Positions 16,896-24,818 of a DNA stretch of 64,000 nt are shown one piece after another. Each line of letters starts with the position of its first letter. Position 1 is the first letter of the stretch. The stretch is from the NCBI RefSeq assembly GCF_000006945.2, contig NC_003197.2, positions 2,852,001 to 2,916,000 of the forward strand. The letters are read 5' to 3'. The position numbers were made by a program, and so were the translations under genes. Under the pieces are notes generated by a model. The model was not told the origin of the DNA. It ran no database searches and saw nothing but the letters and a program-made list of their open reading frames with translations. This DNA comes from Salmonella enterica subsp. enterica serovar Typhimurium str. LT2. Lineage in GTDB: Bacteria; Pseudomonadota; Gammaproteobacteria; Enterobacterales; Enterobacteriaceae.

Positions 16896-17573
16896 CTAGA
16901 ACGTGACAGCCTTGTCAAAGCCAGAAATAATTGTATAAGAAATAGACGAGTTATCAGCCTTGTTCACTTTGAACTTGGCACCTTTGTAAGCGATAACATC
17001 ACTTCCCTTAGAATCTACAGAAAAATCTGTTGTAAATGCTGCACGAGCCATATCGTTTGCAAATTCACGATAGGTGAACTTCATTACACCGCCTGCATTT
17101 CCATTGTATTCGATAGTCTTAACCAATGAGTTACTCACTCGACACAGTCCATCAGGAACACGTTTGATAGAAATTTCTGATGCAGAATAAGAAGTGCCAT
17201 TTGGCGGTGATATCTCATTTTTTGCAGCATCGTAACTAACATAATCAACATAGTTACCGATTTGCCCATAGAGATTTTTTAACGCAACAGCTTGAGGGTT
17301 ATGATAATTGCGGTAAATTCCATTCCCCTCACTGCAATATGTACCAGCAGCGATAGAAGACAATGCACCATTAGCCGCACCAAGTTCTAGTACGTCCGTT
17401 TTAAATCCAGTAGCAGATGTGATAATGGGATCGCCCATGTAGGCGGTAGCACTTTGCCCAATAGCAGGCTTCACCACTTCAATAGCAGTGATATTTCGGT
17501 TAGAAGCATGTGGCACGCAACCAGTTAGGATTACAGCAAGAGATATTGTTAACGCTACATTATTAATTTTCAT
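16896..17573 (-). CDS. predicted lipoprotein of unknown function (lysogenic-conversion candidate)
   Basis: The 225-residue protein begins MKINNVALTISLAVILTGC: a signal peptide with lipobox LTGC, so it should be lipid-anchored, probably in the outer membrane. The rest is a soluble domain with no family I recognise (segments TYCSEGNGIYRNYHN and VKTIEYNGNAGGVMKF). The ATG at 17573 is preferred over 17627, because it places the signal peptide at the start. It lies between cos and the early operon, where P2 carries old and tin, and its codon use is AT-rich, so it is probably a cargo gene that alters the lysogen's surface. Confidence 0.7.
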   Translation of the reverse strand: MKINNVALTISLAVILTGCVPHASNRNITAIEVVKPAIGQSATAYMGDPIITSATGFKTDVLELGAANGALSSIAAGTYCSEGNGIYRNYHNPQAVALKNLYGQIGNYVDYVSYDAAKNEISPPNGTSYSASEISIKRVPDGLCRVSNSLVKTIEYNGNAGGVMKFTYREFANDMARAAFTTDFSVDSKGSDVIAYKGAKFKVNKADNSSISYTIISGFDKAVTF

Positions 17574-17686
17574 TTTTAGCCTATTATTCTTTTCTTGACG
17601 AAAAACAAGGCGATATCTGATTGACATCGCCTCTCACTCATATGTAACCCTTTTTGATTAGTAAAAACAAGCGTCTATTGACAAAA

Positions 17687-17920
17687 TCAATGTAGCCAGC
17701 TGTCGTCTTCCCACACCTTCTGCATAATTTTCATCACTTGTTTTCTTTCTTCATCCAGTTGCAATCCGGTCAGTTCCACACCGTTAGAGCTACCTTTGCG
17801 GATACGAATTACCGTTTTGGGATACAGGGGGCGCAGATTGCGGTAAAGCTCGGATTCAAGGGCGTCCAGGGTAGACTGGCTAATCTTCTGCTCTTTATCG
17901 ATCATTATTTCAATGCGCAT
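17687..17920 (-). CDS. tum: Tum-like antirepressor of DinI family
   Basis: The 77-residue protein starts MRIEIMIDKEQKISQSTLDA and ends MKIMQKVWEDDSWLH, a DinI-like fold as in 186 and Fels-2 Tum. Tum is made after DNA damage and inactivates the CI repressor, inducing the prophage. The ATG at 17920 has an AGGTGA ribosome site; the longer frame to 17992 overlaps the upstream gene. It is the second gene behind a LexA box at 18163-18178, which fits SOS control. Confidence 0.82.
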   Translation of the reverse strand: MRIEIMIDKEQKISQSTLDALESELYRNLRPLYPKTVIRIRKGSSNGVELTGLQLDEERKQVMKIMQKVWEDDSWLH

Positions 17921-17930
17921 AAAAGTCACC

Positions 17931-18119
17931 TCAATTGATGACATCCATTGAGCGGTTGTATTCGTGGGTTCTGATTTTTGCCATGAGTTCATCTGTCAGT
18001 TCAGAAACCCACTGCAGGGCCAGCCCCTTCTCTTCATCACTACACTCACTAGCCGCTACAAGCTTAAGAAAAAAATCAATGCGCTGGAGCTTCAAAGACT
18101 CCAAAAAATAGTCCTGCAT
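17931..18119 (-). CDS. small phage protein co-transcribed with tum
   Basis: The 62-residue protein (start MQDYFLESLKLQRIDFFLKL, end THEYNRSMDVIN) has no family I can name. The ATG at 18119 has a strong AGGAGGAAAG ribosome site. It is the first gene downstream of the LexA box and ends 11 bp before tum, so the two make one SOS-controlled unit. It is acidic and largely helical by composition. Confidence 0.7.
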   Translation of the reverse strand: MQDYFLESLKLQRIDFFLKLVAASECSDEEKGLALQWVSELTDELMAKIRTHEYNRSMDVIN

Positions 18120-18162
18120 CTTTCCTCCTATGACACCACAAGCAATACTGTACATATAACCA

Positions 18163-18178
18163 CTGTTTATATTTACAG
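18163..18178. promoter_or_regulatory. LexA box (SOS operator) of the tum operon
   Basis: CTGTTTATATTTACAG is a 16-bp CTG-N10-CAG site with an AT-rich centre, matching the LexA consensus CTGTATATATATACAG in 13 of 16 positions. It lies 44 bp upstream of the first gene of the tum operon. A weaker CTGTACATATAACCAC lies just to the left (18149 onward). Confidence 0.85.
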
Positions 18179-18271
18179 TATATAATAATCTTACTGATGT
18201 AAAACGTTTTTTACGTTCATCAGCCTGATATGCCTGGTATTATTAAGAGCACGAATTGTTAACCCGCGTAA

Positions 18272-20701
18272 TTAATACTGGTTCCGCCACTTATCATCTT
18301 CCTTCAGACGCTGGTTCCGATAGAAGATACGCAGGCCTGCTCCTGATGGAATACTGCCACCGCGAAGGAGCAAATCGACTTCTTTCTCGCTGCCATCAAA
18401 TCCTCTGGACTTCAGTTCATAGACGAGCTGCTGATGCTGATGATCTGTAATTCGCTGTTTGTAGTCTTTACGCCTTTTCGGTTTAACCAGGCGCAACCTT
18501 GCTGCCAGCTCCCGGCGATCTTTTTTGCTCATACTGTACAGGTAATCGTGCAATTCCTTGTCATCCATGCGGGTAATGTCCGTTCTGGTGCCCCCATCAG
18601 CTGATTTATCTTTCTCCTGTTGGTTCAAATTTTCAGCAAGGGGACAGTTATTGCCACGAGTCCAAGGGGCGCAAGCGCCCTGGTCGGCTGCCGCCTCCTG
18701 AACGTCAACGGCCTTACGAACCTTTTTCCACTTCATCGCGTGCGTGCAAATCTTGCCCTCTGCAATCGGGGACCAGATGCCATAGATACGGATACCGTGA
18801 TCGCCGTAGGCGCTCGGTTCGTCGTTAAGCTCATAAGCTGTGCGGACAAGGTGATGTTTGCGGGGAACCAGTACACCGCCCTGTTTCATGATGTAGGTGG
18901 CAAAGCAACCTGCATCCGCAGCTGCCAGTACCGCATCCAGACGCGGATTATCCAGTACCGGCGCACCCGCTTTGCGTTCGCCTTGTACTCTCGCCGCCTG
19001 ACCTGCCAGCAAGCGCAGCTCGCGGTATGCCTGACGCCCCGGAATACCAAAGAAACGAAATTGCTGGACACGGTGCAGCGACGCCCAGGCGCTGACATGC
19101 TCGGCGCTATCACGCAGTGGTCTGCCGGTTTCTTTGCTGATTTCTTTAGCCAGCCCGCGCCCGTCGATGTTCTTACTGATGTATTTGGCGATGTAGCTTG
19201 TCGGCGTGCCCTTGCGCGGGTTGATTAGCTCGGACTTGAAGCGCGGCCCGGTATTGGTGCCCAGCTCCTCGCGGTCTTCACGGATGGCAAACTTACGCAG
19301 CAGCGCGGTGATGGAACGACGGTCTTTTTTGCGCATAAAGCACAGAAGATGCCAGTGCACGGTGCCGTCATGGTGCGGCTCTGCAACGCGGACGCCGTAC
19401 CAGCGCAGCCCGGTCTTGTGCATGGCCTTGCGGAAAGCGGCGAATGTATCAACCAGATAGTCACTGCTCTGCCGGACCGTGGCACTGGTCCACTTCGGAT
19501 TAGGCCTGCCGTTGTTGAGAGTTGCGTGGAAGCGTGACGGGCAGGTGATGGTATAAAACACCGCGCAGTCTCCGCGCATTTCCGCGATCAGCTCCAGCCC
19601 CTTAACACAGGCCATCATTTCATTACGGCGGTGCGCCGGGTTGCTGTTGCTGGCGTTCACCACGTCTTCCATGTCCAGCGTGTCGCCGTCTTCGTTGATC
19701 AGCTCATGCGAGCGGAAGAACTCCAGCGATTTGCGGCGCTGCTCGCGTTTGTGGATCACGGCTTCGTAGCTGACATACGGTGAGGCTTTCTTGTTGACCA
19801 GGCAGACGGCGCGCAACTGCTCCTCCCGCCACTCGCAGCGCATCTGCCACAATTTGCGACACCACCAGTCCGCGCACAGCATACGGGCCAGCGACGGTGG
19901 GATCAGTTCATAAGGCACCGGCTTACGGCGGCGCTTTTTGCGGCGCAACTGCTCAAAGGCTGGCGGAATGACCTCAAGGCGCATGGCTTCTGCAGCAACC
20001 CTTTCCCATGCCTGGCGGATTTCTTCTGGTTTAACATCGTCACTGACAAACAGATCACCGCAGGCCGCATCAAGACACATGCTCATATGTGCCGCAACCA
20101 GCGTGGATAGGCGTTTGACCTGATCCTGATTCATTTCAGGGAGTACCAGCAGCCCCTCCAGCCCGTCGTGGCTCGCCATGAACCGGAAAGACGCAGACAC
20201 CTGGCTGTCACGCACGCGCTCCAGCCGCTCAAGACACGGCCTGATTGTTTCGCGCAGGTAGCGGGAATAAGCTTTTGCTCTGCCCAGGCTATGGAAATAT
20301 TTAATCCGTTCAAGTAGCGGCTTGCTGATATGCGCCGGTTGGGCGCCCACGTCGGCAATAATGACCAGATCGGGATTAAAACGTTGCTGCTCACGCGCCG
20401 TTTTGGCATGGCTAATCAGCCGATCCTGCTCTATTTCACGCTGGACAGGATCACGGGATTCATTGAAGAAATAGCGTTCCCAGACCTCATCGCTCAGCGT
20501 CTCACGGCGCAACTGCTCCTGCTCGTTATCCGCAGCGTAAAGAGCGATCAGGTTTGAAAGCGCAGACTCCGGCGCAACTTCCGCTGGGTCCAGATACGGG
20601 TTAACCGCTTTTTTTGGGGTATTCCATGGAAAGACCACGGCGGCCTCATTCGAACCGCCGGTGGTTGGTGCATTATGTAATGTGAATTTACTCACTGCCA
20701 C
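18272..20701 (-). CDS. A: rolling-circle replication initiator A
   Basis: The 809-residue protein is P2/186 gpA, the HUH endonuclease that nicks the phage origin and starts rolling-circle replication. The HUH motif is seen as DGTVHWHLLCFM and the paired catalytic tyrosines as TSYIAKYISKNIDGRG (Y-x3-Y). Before them are KWTSATVRQSSDYLVDTF and the conserved HKTGLRWYGVRVAEPHHD. P2 A has 761 residues. The start overlaps the dam gene by 10 bp, keeping it in the early operon. Confidence 0.93.
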   Translation of the reverse strand: MAVSKFTLHNAPTTGGSNEAAVVFPWNTPKKAVNPYLDPAEVAPESALSNLIALYAADNEQEQLRRETLSDEVWERYFFNESRDPVQREIEQDRLISHAKTAREQQRFNPDLVIIADVGAQPAHISKPLLERIKYFHSLGRAKAYSRYLRETIRPCLERLERVRDSQVSASFRFMASHDGLEGLLVLPEMNQDQVKRLSTLVAAHMSMCLDAACGDLFVSDDVKPEEIRQAWERVAAEAMRLEVIPPAFEQLRRKKRRRKPVPYELIPPSLARMLCADWWCRKLWQMRCEWREEQLRAVCLVNKKASPYVSYEAVIHKREQRRKSLEFFRSHELINEDGDTLDMEDVVNASNSNPAHRRNEMMACVKGLELIAEMRGDCAVFYTITCPSRFHATLNNGRPNPKWTSATVRQSSDYLVDTFAAFRKAMHKTGLRWYGVRVAEPHHDGTVHWHLLCFMRKKDRRSITALLRKFAIREDREELGTNTGPRFKSELINPRKGTPTSYIAKYISKNIDGRGLAKEISKETGRPLRDSAEHVSAWASLHRVQQFRFFGIPGRQAYRELRLLAGQAARVQGERKAGAPVLDNPRLDAVLAAADAGCFATYIMKQGGVLVPRKHHLVRTAYELNDEPSAYGDHGIRIYGIWSPIAEGKICTHAMKWKKVRKAVDVQEAAADQGACAPWTRGNNCPLAENLNQQEKDKSADGGTRTDITRMDDKELHDYLYSMSKKDRRELAARLRLVKPKRRKDYKQRITDHQHQQLVYELKSRGFDGSEKEVDLLLRGGSIPSGAGLRIFYRNQRLKEDDKWRNQY

Positions 20702-21549
20702 GCCCGCACCTCAGTTTCTACCGAGATATCAGGACCAGACGCCAAATCAACACCAAACCAGCATGCTGATTTTGTGGCGATGATTTCTACTGCAGTTTTA
20801 CTATCACCGGCAGCCACGCCCATGCTGCGCTTAGCGGTTATACGATGGCGAGTAAAATCACGATAAAGCGAACGGGTCAGAGACGTATCGCTGTTGGACA
20901 CGATAACCGGATGACCTTCTGATGACCGGCGTTCAAGAATAGACGCCAGATGGAACTGATCATTCTCTGTAAAACCAGCTGTGTGATATCCGTTAAACGT
21001 GCCGTCATATGGTGGATCGCAATAGACAACATCACCCGTTTGCAGCAGTGCCAGTGTCTCGTCATAGCTGGCGCAGATAAACGTTGCGCGTTTTGCTTTT
21101 TCTGCAAATGCACGTATTTCGTTTTCAGGGAAGTACGGCTTTTTATAATTACCGTAAGGAACATTAAAATAACCGTCCAAGTTATAGCGACACAGTCCGC
21201 GATAACCATGGCGATTTAAATATAAGAAATACAATGCCCGTTCAATTGCGCCACCATGGCGCAAGTTAAACTCCTGTCTCGTCTTATAATATGCCTCTGG
21301 ATCATTACGGGCTTCAAAAAGATATCTGCCCTCTTTGATGAAGTATTCAACATCATTCTTAATCACCTGATAGAGATTAATCAGGTCTGGATTAATATCC
21401 GCGACAAGATAATGAGGATAGTCTGTCTCTATCATCACAGCGCATGAACCCGCGAAAGGTTCAACCAGTCGCGGGCCTTCTGGGAGGTGTTTTTTCAGTT
21501 CTGCCATGATGGCGGTTTTATTACCCGCCCATTTCAGGATGGTGCTCAT
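20692..21549 (-). CDS. dam: Dam-type DNA adenine methylase
   Basis: The 285-residue protein is a class D12 N6-adenine methyltransferase: FAGSCAVM in the SAM-binding region (LKWAGNKTAIMAEL at the start, LVEPFAGSCAV next) and the catalytic DPPY in VVYCDPPYDGTF. It probably methylates GATC in phage DNA. The ATG at 21549 has a GGAGGTGC ribosome site and overlaps the traR-like stop; the longer frame to 21663 lies within that gene. Related dam genes are common in 186/Fels-2-type early operons. Confidence 0.92.
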   Translation of the reverse strand: MSTILKWAGNKTAIMAELKKHLPEGPRLVEPFAGSCAVMIETDYPHYLVADINPDLINLYQVIKNDVEYFIKEGRYLFEARNDPEAYYKTRQEFNLRHGGAIERALYFLYLNRHGYRGLCRYNLDGYFNVPYGNYKKPYFPENEIRAFAEKAKRATFICASYDETLALLQTGDVVYCDPPYDGTFNGYHTAGFTENDQFHLASILERRSSEGHPVIVSNSDTSLTRSLYRDFTRHRITAKRSMGVAAGDSKTAVEIIATKSACWFGVDLASGPDISVETEVRAWQ

Positions 21550-21773
21550 ACAGCACCTCCGTTGTAGTGTTTGCCTTTCAGCTCTGCGATTTCCTGACAG
21601 GTGATGCAGCACTGCACGCCCGGAATGGCGCGGCGGCGTGCTGGCGGGATCGGTGCATCGCAATCAATGCAGAGAACACGGGAAACGCCCGGCGTTTTAT
21701 TGCGGGCGGTATGGATGTGGCGCTGGCGTTCTTCTTCAACGCGCTGCTGTACGAGGTCCATTGAATCAGCCAT
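21546..21773 (-). CDS. TraR/DksA-type zinc-finger protein
   Basis: The 75-residue protein has a C4 zinc finger (CIDCDAPIPPARR ... CCITCQEIAE) and an acidic N-terminal helix (MADSMDLVQQRVEEERQR). TraR-like phage proteins bind the secondary channel of RNA polymerase and mimic DksA with ppGpp. It overlaps the next gene by one base at 21773 and dam by 4 bp, so the early genes are tightly coupled. Confidence 0.9.
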   Translation of the reverse strand: MADSMDLVQQRVEEERQRHIHTARNKTPGVSRVLCIDCDAPIPPARRRAIPGVQCCITCQEIAELKGKHYNGGAV

Positions 21774-22006
21774 CAGTGGATCTCCTGCGCTTCGTTCTGA
21801 ATCTTCACCGCTTCTTGACGCAGCAGCTCAGCCGCTTCCGTGTGGTTAAGCTGACGTGACACGATATGGGCAGCCAAAGAGTCCAGACGTGCTGCCATCA
21901 AATCAGCGCGTCCACGGCGTTCTTCCATGCGCGCATCAGTCAGCAGCTGATTAAGGCCAGCATCATCTGGTCCGGTTTTAGTGATACGGGTTTCAATATT
22001 TCGCAT
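21773..22006 (-). CDS. DUF2732-like small early phage protein
   Basis: The 77-residue protein (start MRNIETRITKTGPDDAG, then ARMEERRGRADLMAARLDSL and HTEAAELLRQEAVKIQ) is a helical, charged protein of the DUF2732 type found in P2/186 early operons. The function is not known. It is coupled to the TraR-like gene downstream. Confidence 0.78.
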   Translation of the reverse strand: MRNIETRITKTGPDDAGLNQLLTDARMEERRGRADLMAARLDSLAAHIVSRQLNHTEAAELLRQEAVKIQNEAQEIH

Positions 22007-22073
22007 TGTTGTTTCTCCTGAATTTGGGCAATAAGAAGCCCGGCGGGTTTACGCCATTAATTTCTGTTGTGGG

Positions 22074-22415
22074 TTAATTCGGCATAGTTAGCCGTTTTGG
22101 AAATAAGCTCACCACTGCACGAAAATGATTCATTGCTTTAATCAGTTCCCGCTTTTCGTCAGTAGTCAGATCACTAATATTGACGCTATGACGTTCTGCT
22201 GGAATCTTTGCCATATAGAATATGGCTGCCAGTGCCCTCTCATTTTGTTTATTGTTAACATCCCTTTGGTCGCGCATATCTTCAATGAACCTTTCAAGCT
22301 CCGACTCAATATTCAGGCCGAACACTTTTGCGCGTAATTCAGCAATATGATTCAACCCATCCAGGCGTTTGCCGGGGCTTAGTGGAACTGTCGCCACCGG
22401 GCCATCAATAGCCAT
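22074..22415 (-). CDS. DUF5347-like early phage protein
   Basis: The 113-residue protein starts MAIDGPVATVPLSPGKRLDG and continues LNHIAELRAKVFGLNIESEL; this looks like the DUF5347 family of P2-like phages. The ATG at 22415 has a GGAGGGAG ribosome site, better than the upstream start at 22439. The function is unknown. It lies just downstream of the end of the convergent moron at 22545-23093. Confidence 0.75.
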   Translation of the reverse strand: MAIDGPVATVPLSPGKRLDGLNHIAELRAKVFGLNIESELERFIEDMRDQRDVNNKQNERALAAIFYMAKIPAERHSVNISDLTTDEKRELIKAMNHFRAVVSLFPKRLTMPN

Positions 22416-22544
22416 TCTCCCTCCTATCTCGTCGTACATATACCTATTTGAAGTTGTGCCGGGAATTTTTTCACACGCCCGGCGCGTGCCTTAGTGGTAG
22501 ACTATTTGCGCCAACAATCACCTACCCCTCGAAGGAGAAACCTG

Positions 22545-22625
22545 ATGTCAGACTCTGACAACTTCCATGTATTGCCTCGTCCTGCCCCTGCACCTAAGCC
22601 AGAACCGGGGCAAGATAAAAAATAG
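22545..22625 (+). CDS. 26-residue proline-rich peptide, first gene of plus-strand moron
   Basis: An ATG with an AAGGAG ribosome site (22532-22537) opens a 26-codon frame: MSDSDNFHVLPRPAPAPKPE and then GQDKK, ending TAG at 22623-22625. The strong ribosome site, the proline/acid-lysine composition and the next gene only 9 bp away suggest it is translated. It faces opposite to the early operon around it. No family is recognised. Confidence 0.6.
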   Translation: MSDSDNFHVLPRPAPAPKPEPGQDKK

Positions 22626-22634
22626 GAATCCGGC

Positions 22635-23093
22635 ATGACTAAACAAAGCTCCGAATATTTCCAGTTGCATTACTGCTATTACCTTGAGCTTATGACAGCG
22701 ACACTTCACGGTAGGGCTGACAAATTGATGACTGCTATTCAGATTATTAGCGGTACTGCTGTCATAGCCGATACCGGGCTGGAATGGGTATTCGCTTTGC
22801 CCGTTGTTGTAATCGCAACAATTCAACTTGTGTGGCAACCCGCAATTATTTCCGAGCGTGCTAGCGTACAAAGCCGTCAGTACGGTGAATTGCTTTATGC
22901 TGGGGATGAATTGACCCCGGAACTGATTGCACAAAAATTGAAAACACTGCATCACTCTGATTCCGCACCTTTCGGTTCTTTGTTAAATCCAGCCTACAAA
23001 AGAGCAGCTATTGCATGTGGTCGGTCTGACGACACTAAGCTCAGCTTCCAGGAAAAGCTTTTCGCCTGGTTTGCAGGATGCCTGCCACGTTAA
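22635..23093 (+). CDS. two-helix membrane protein, SLATT-like (putative exclusion or defence moron)
   Basis: The 152-residue protein has an N-terminal amphipathic helix (FQLHYCYYLELMTATLHGRADK), two adjoining hydrophobic helices (AIQIISGTAVIADTG and FALPVVVIATIQLVW) and a cytoplasmic helical tail. This layout resembles SLATT-type two-TM effectors, a match by shape only. It is on the plus strand in a minus-strand early operon, with the 26-residue peptide before it, so it is a likely moron expressed in the lysogen. Superinfection exclusion is a reasonable guess, not shown. Confidence 0.6.
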   Translation: MTKQSSEYFQLHYCYYLELMTATLHGRADKLMTAIQIISGTAVIADTGLEWVFALPVVVIATIQLVWQPAIISERASVQSRQYGELLYAGDELTPELIAQKLKTLHHSDSAPFGSLLNPAYKRAAIACGRSDDTKLSFQEKLFAWFAGCLPR

Positions 23094-23280
23094 AACTTAG
23101 ACGTTGTAGCAATCTCTTTTTACCTATTCCCCGGACAGCCTGCTGCCGGGGAGACAGTTCAATACATGGATGCCACTTTTTTCCGCAAGGTAAATAAATC
23201 CAGCCGTGACCGTAGTGCATTGCTGGGCTTTGCTTAACGAGAAGTGATGCAAAAGATGGTTCTCTAGTCAGCATAGCCAC
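23041..23280 (-). CDS. fil: Fil-like (phage filamentation) protein with altered C-terminus
   Basis: The first 36 or so residues (MLTREPSFASLLVKQSP, AMHYGHGWI, then GKKWHPC) match the Fil/DUF2724 family of 186-like phages, whose overexpression causes host filamentation. The gene starts 1 bp from the cII stop. Family members are usually 50-77 residues; here the sequence after WHPC diverges and the frame runs 53 bp into the 3' end of the convergent SLATT-like gene. This suggests the moron entered at the end of fil and replaced its natural C-terminus. Confidence 0.65.
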   Translation of the reverse strand: MAMLTREPSFASLLVKQSPAMHYGHGWIYLPCGKKWHPCIELSPRQQAVRGIGKKRLLQRLSFNVAGILQTRRKAFPGS

Positions 23281-23281
23281 C

Positions 23282-23791
23282 TCAGATCAGACCGAATGAA
23301 GCGCCGAGGCCCGTCACGGTATCCACCGCGCTTGCCATCGCCGGGTTAGCCTGCAAACGTGCCTGTATGGAAACGGCAGCCAGTGCCATTAAGCGAGTAA
23401 CAGAGTTGATGCTACTGATAACATCGCGGCGGCCTGCAGTAGTTTTCACATCACCCGATACAGCACCGGCAGCAATACGTCCGATTTCAGCAGTAGCGCT
23501 CATGACATAATGTGGCAGCTTCTCTTTTGCCACTTCGTTCATCGGTACGCATGGCAGGCAGTGAATCTGAGCCAAAAAACCGTCAACGAGCGTAGAGTCC
23601 TCAGTAAGATCGGTAAGCAGCCAGATCTCCGACGGCGTGAGCTGATGCGGTTGTTCCGGGTTCAGCTTGTTACGCAGCGTCTGGACTTTCATTCCCGCGC
23701 GTTCTGCCAGCTTCGCCATGTTGTGACGCAGCGCGAAAACCCGGCAGGCTTCGTCAAAGTGTGGATGTTTGGAAATCTTATAATCAAACAT
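23282..23791 (-). CDS. cII: 186-type CII regulator
   Basis: The 169-residue protein has the start MFDYKISKHPHFDEACRVFA, then LAERAGMKVQTLRNKLNPEQ (helix-turn-helix) and PHQLTPSEIWLLTDLTEDST. It is the CII of 186-like phages, which activates the establishment promoter for cI during the lysis-lysogeny decision. It lies downstream of cox/apl, as in 186. Confidence 0.9.
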   Translation of the reverse strand: MFDYKISKHPHFDEACRVFALRHNMAKLAERAGMKVQTLRNKLNPEQPHQLTPSEIWLLTDLTEDSTLVDGFLAQIHCLPCVPMNEVAKEKLPHYVMSATAEIGRIAAGAVSGDVKTTAGRRDVISSINSVTRLMALAAVSIQARLQANPAMASAVDTVTGLGASFGLI

Positions 23792-23826
23792 GCAAGCCCC
23801 TTAGAAAGTTCTCATAATCGAACTTA

Positions 23827-24066
23827 CTAACCAACAATGACGCGGAAGTTGGAATGACCAAGAGACTCACGAACCTGGTCGGTTTTGTACATCAGGTACC
23901 GCAGGCTTACACGTCCTTTATTTTTTTCTTTCTTCACCATGTACTTAGCAAGCTGACCATGGTGAATTTTTTGATACACAGAGCCACGGGAGATACCTTC
24001 CCACTCCGCGAACTCAGCAGGCGTTGCCATCTCTTTTGGTACACGAATTGAAATATCAGTACTCAT
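23827..24066 (-). CDS. cox: Cox/Apl-type excisionase and repressor
   Basis: The 79-residue protein (MSTDISIRVPKEMATPAEFA, EWEGISRGSVYQKIHHGQLA) has an N-terminal winged-helix-like HTH. It corresponds to P2 Cox / 186 Apl, which represses cI transcription and acts as the directionality factor for excision. It is the first gene of the early lytic operon, divergent from cI across 110 bp. Confidence 0.85.
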   Translation of the reverse strand: MSTDISIRVPKEMATPAEFAEWEGISRGSVYQKIHHGQLAKYMVKKEKNKGRVSLRYLMYKTDQVRESLGHSNFRVIVG

Positions 24067-24176
24067 AGTGCAGTATCTCTTAGTTTGGGTTCGTTTTATC
24101 TTGTTTTATGTGGTTTGGTTTTGCTTTTCAAACCATGAATGGATATTAAGATCACTTTTTATATACGTCAAGAGGT
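24067..24176. promoter_or_regulatory. lytic/lysogenic switch region between cox and cI
   Basis: This 110-bp gap between the divergent cox and cI starts must hold the early and lysogenic promoters and the CI/Cox operators. Several T-rich repeats of the type GTTTTATNTNGTTTTATGTGGTTTGGTTTTGC (in parts at about 24094-24130) are visible and may be operator half sites. No exact operator can be assigned by eye. Confidence 0.55.
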
Positions 24177-24815
24177 TTGATTATGAGTTTAATCAAGGCG
24201 GGGAATGATAGTGGTGGGCGCGATGCGATTAACAGGCTTATTAAGGCTTACAATTTCAGCTCACGACAGCAGCTCTGCGAACATCTGGAAGTATCAAAAA
24301 GCACTATGGCTAACAGATACTTAAGGGATAGTTTCCCTGCTGAATGGGTAATTCAATGCGCTCTTGAAACAGGAATTTCCCTTCTATGGCTGGCTACGGG
24401 ACAAGGAGATATGTATGCGTGTGAGAACGAAGAAAGAAATCTCAAAAACGAAACCTCCGTCACGGTAAGACCACTTTCTAAAATTGTTGCTCCTAGCATC
24501 AAACATGTTGAACTGAAGAACGGTGAACTGCAGCCAAGTGATGAAATTCTTCTTGATAGCAGACTGCTCGATGGTGACTCATCCAACTCTTTATTTGTAA
24601 AAACAGCTACTGATAGCTTTGTTGTGGATACGTCTGTTAAACAAGTCAGTAATGGCTTCTGGTTAGTCGATATGGACGGAGTTAAAAGCATCGTCAAAAT
24701 CGCTCGCGTTCCAGGCAACAAAATTGTAGTTCACCAAGATGAAACATCATTTGAATGCTCGGTCGACGACATTGAAGCTATCGGGCGTGCAGTCAAAGTA
24801 ATCAAGAGCCTCTAA
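24177..24815 (+). CDS. cI: phage CI repressor
   Basis: The 212-residue protein has an N-terminal HTH (SSRQQLCEHLEVSKSTMANR, with RYLRDSFPAEWVIQC) and a C-terminal oligomerisation region. It resembles 186 CI-type repressors, which are not cleaved by RecA but are inactivated by Tum. A preceding GTG/ATG choice is open; the ATG at 24183 is in frame two codons later. It maintains lysogeny and ends 3 bp before int. Confidence 0.88.
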   Translation: MIMSLIKAGNDSGGRDAINRLIKAYNFSSRQQLCEHLEVSKSTMANRYLRDSFPAEWVIQCALETGISLLWLATGQGDMYACENEERNLKNETSVTVRPLSKIVAPSIKHVELKNGELQPSDEILLDSRLLDGDSSNSLFVKTATDSFVVDTSVKQVSNGFWLVDMDGVKSIVKIARVPGNKIVVHQDETSFECSVDDIEAIGRAVKVIKSL

Positions 24816-24818
24816 CTT

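Noticed and set aside
18620..19228. 202-codon plus-strand frame opposite replication gene A
   Set aside because: Shadow frame in GC-rich coding DNA.
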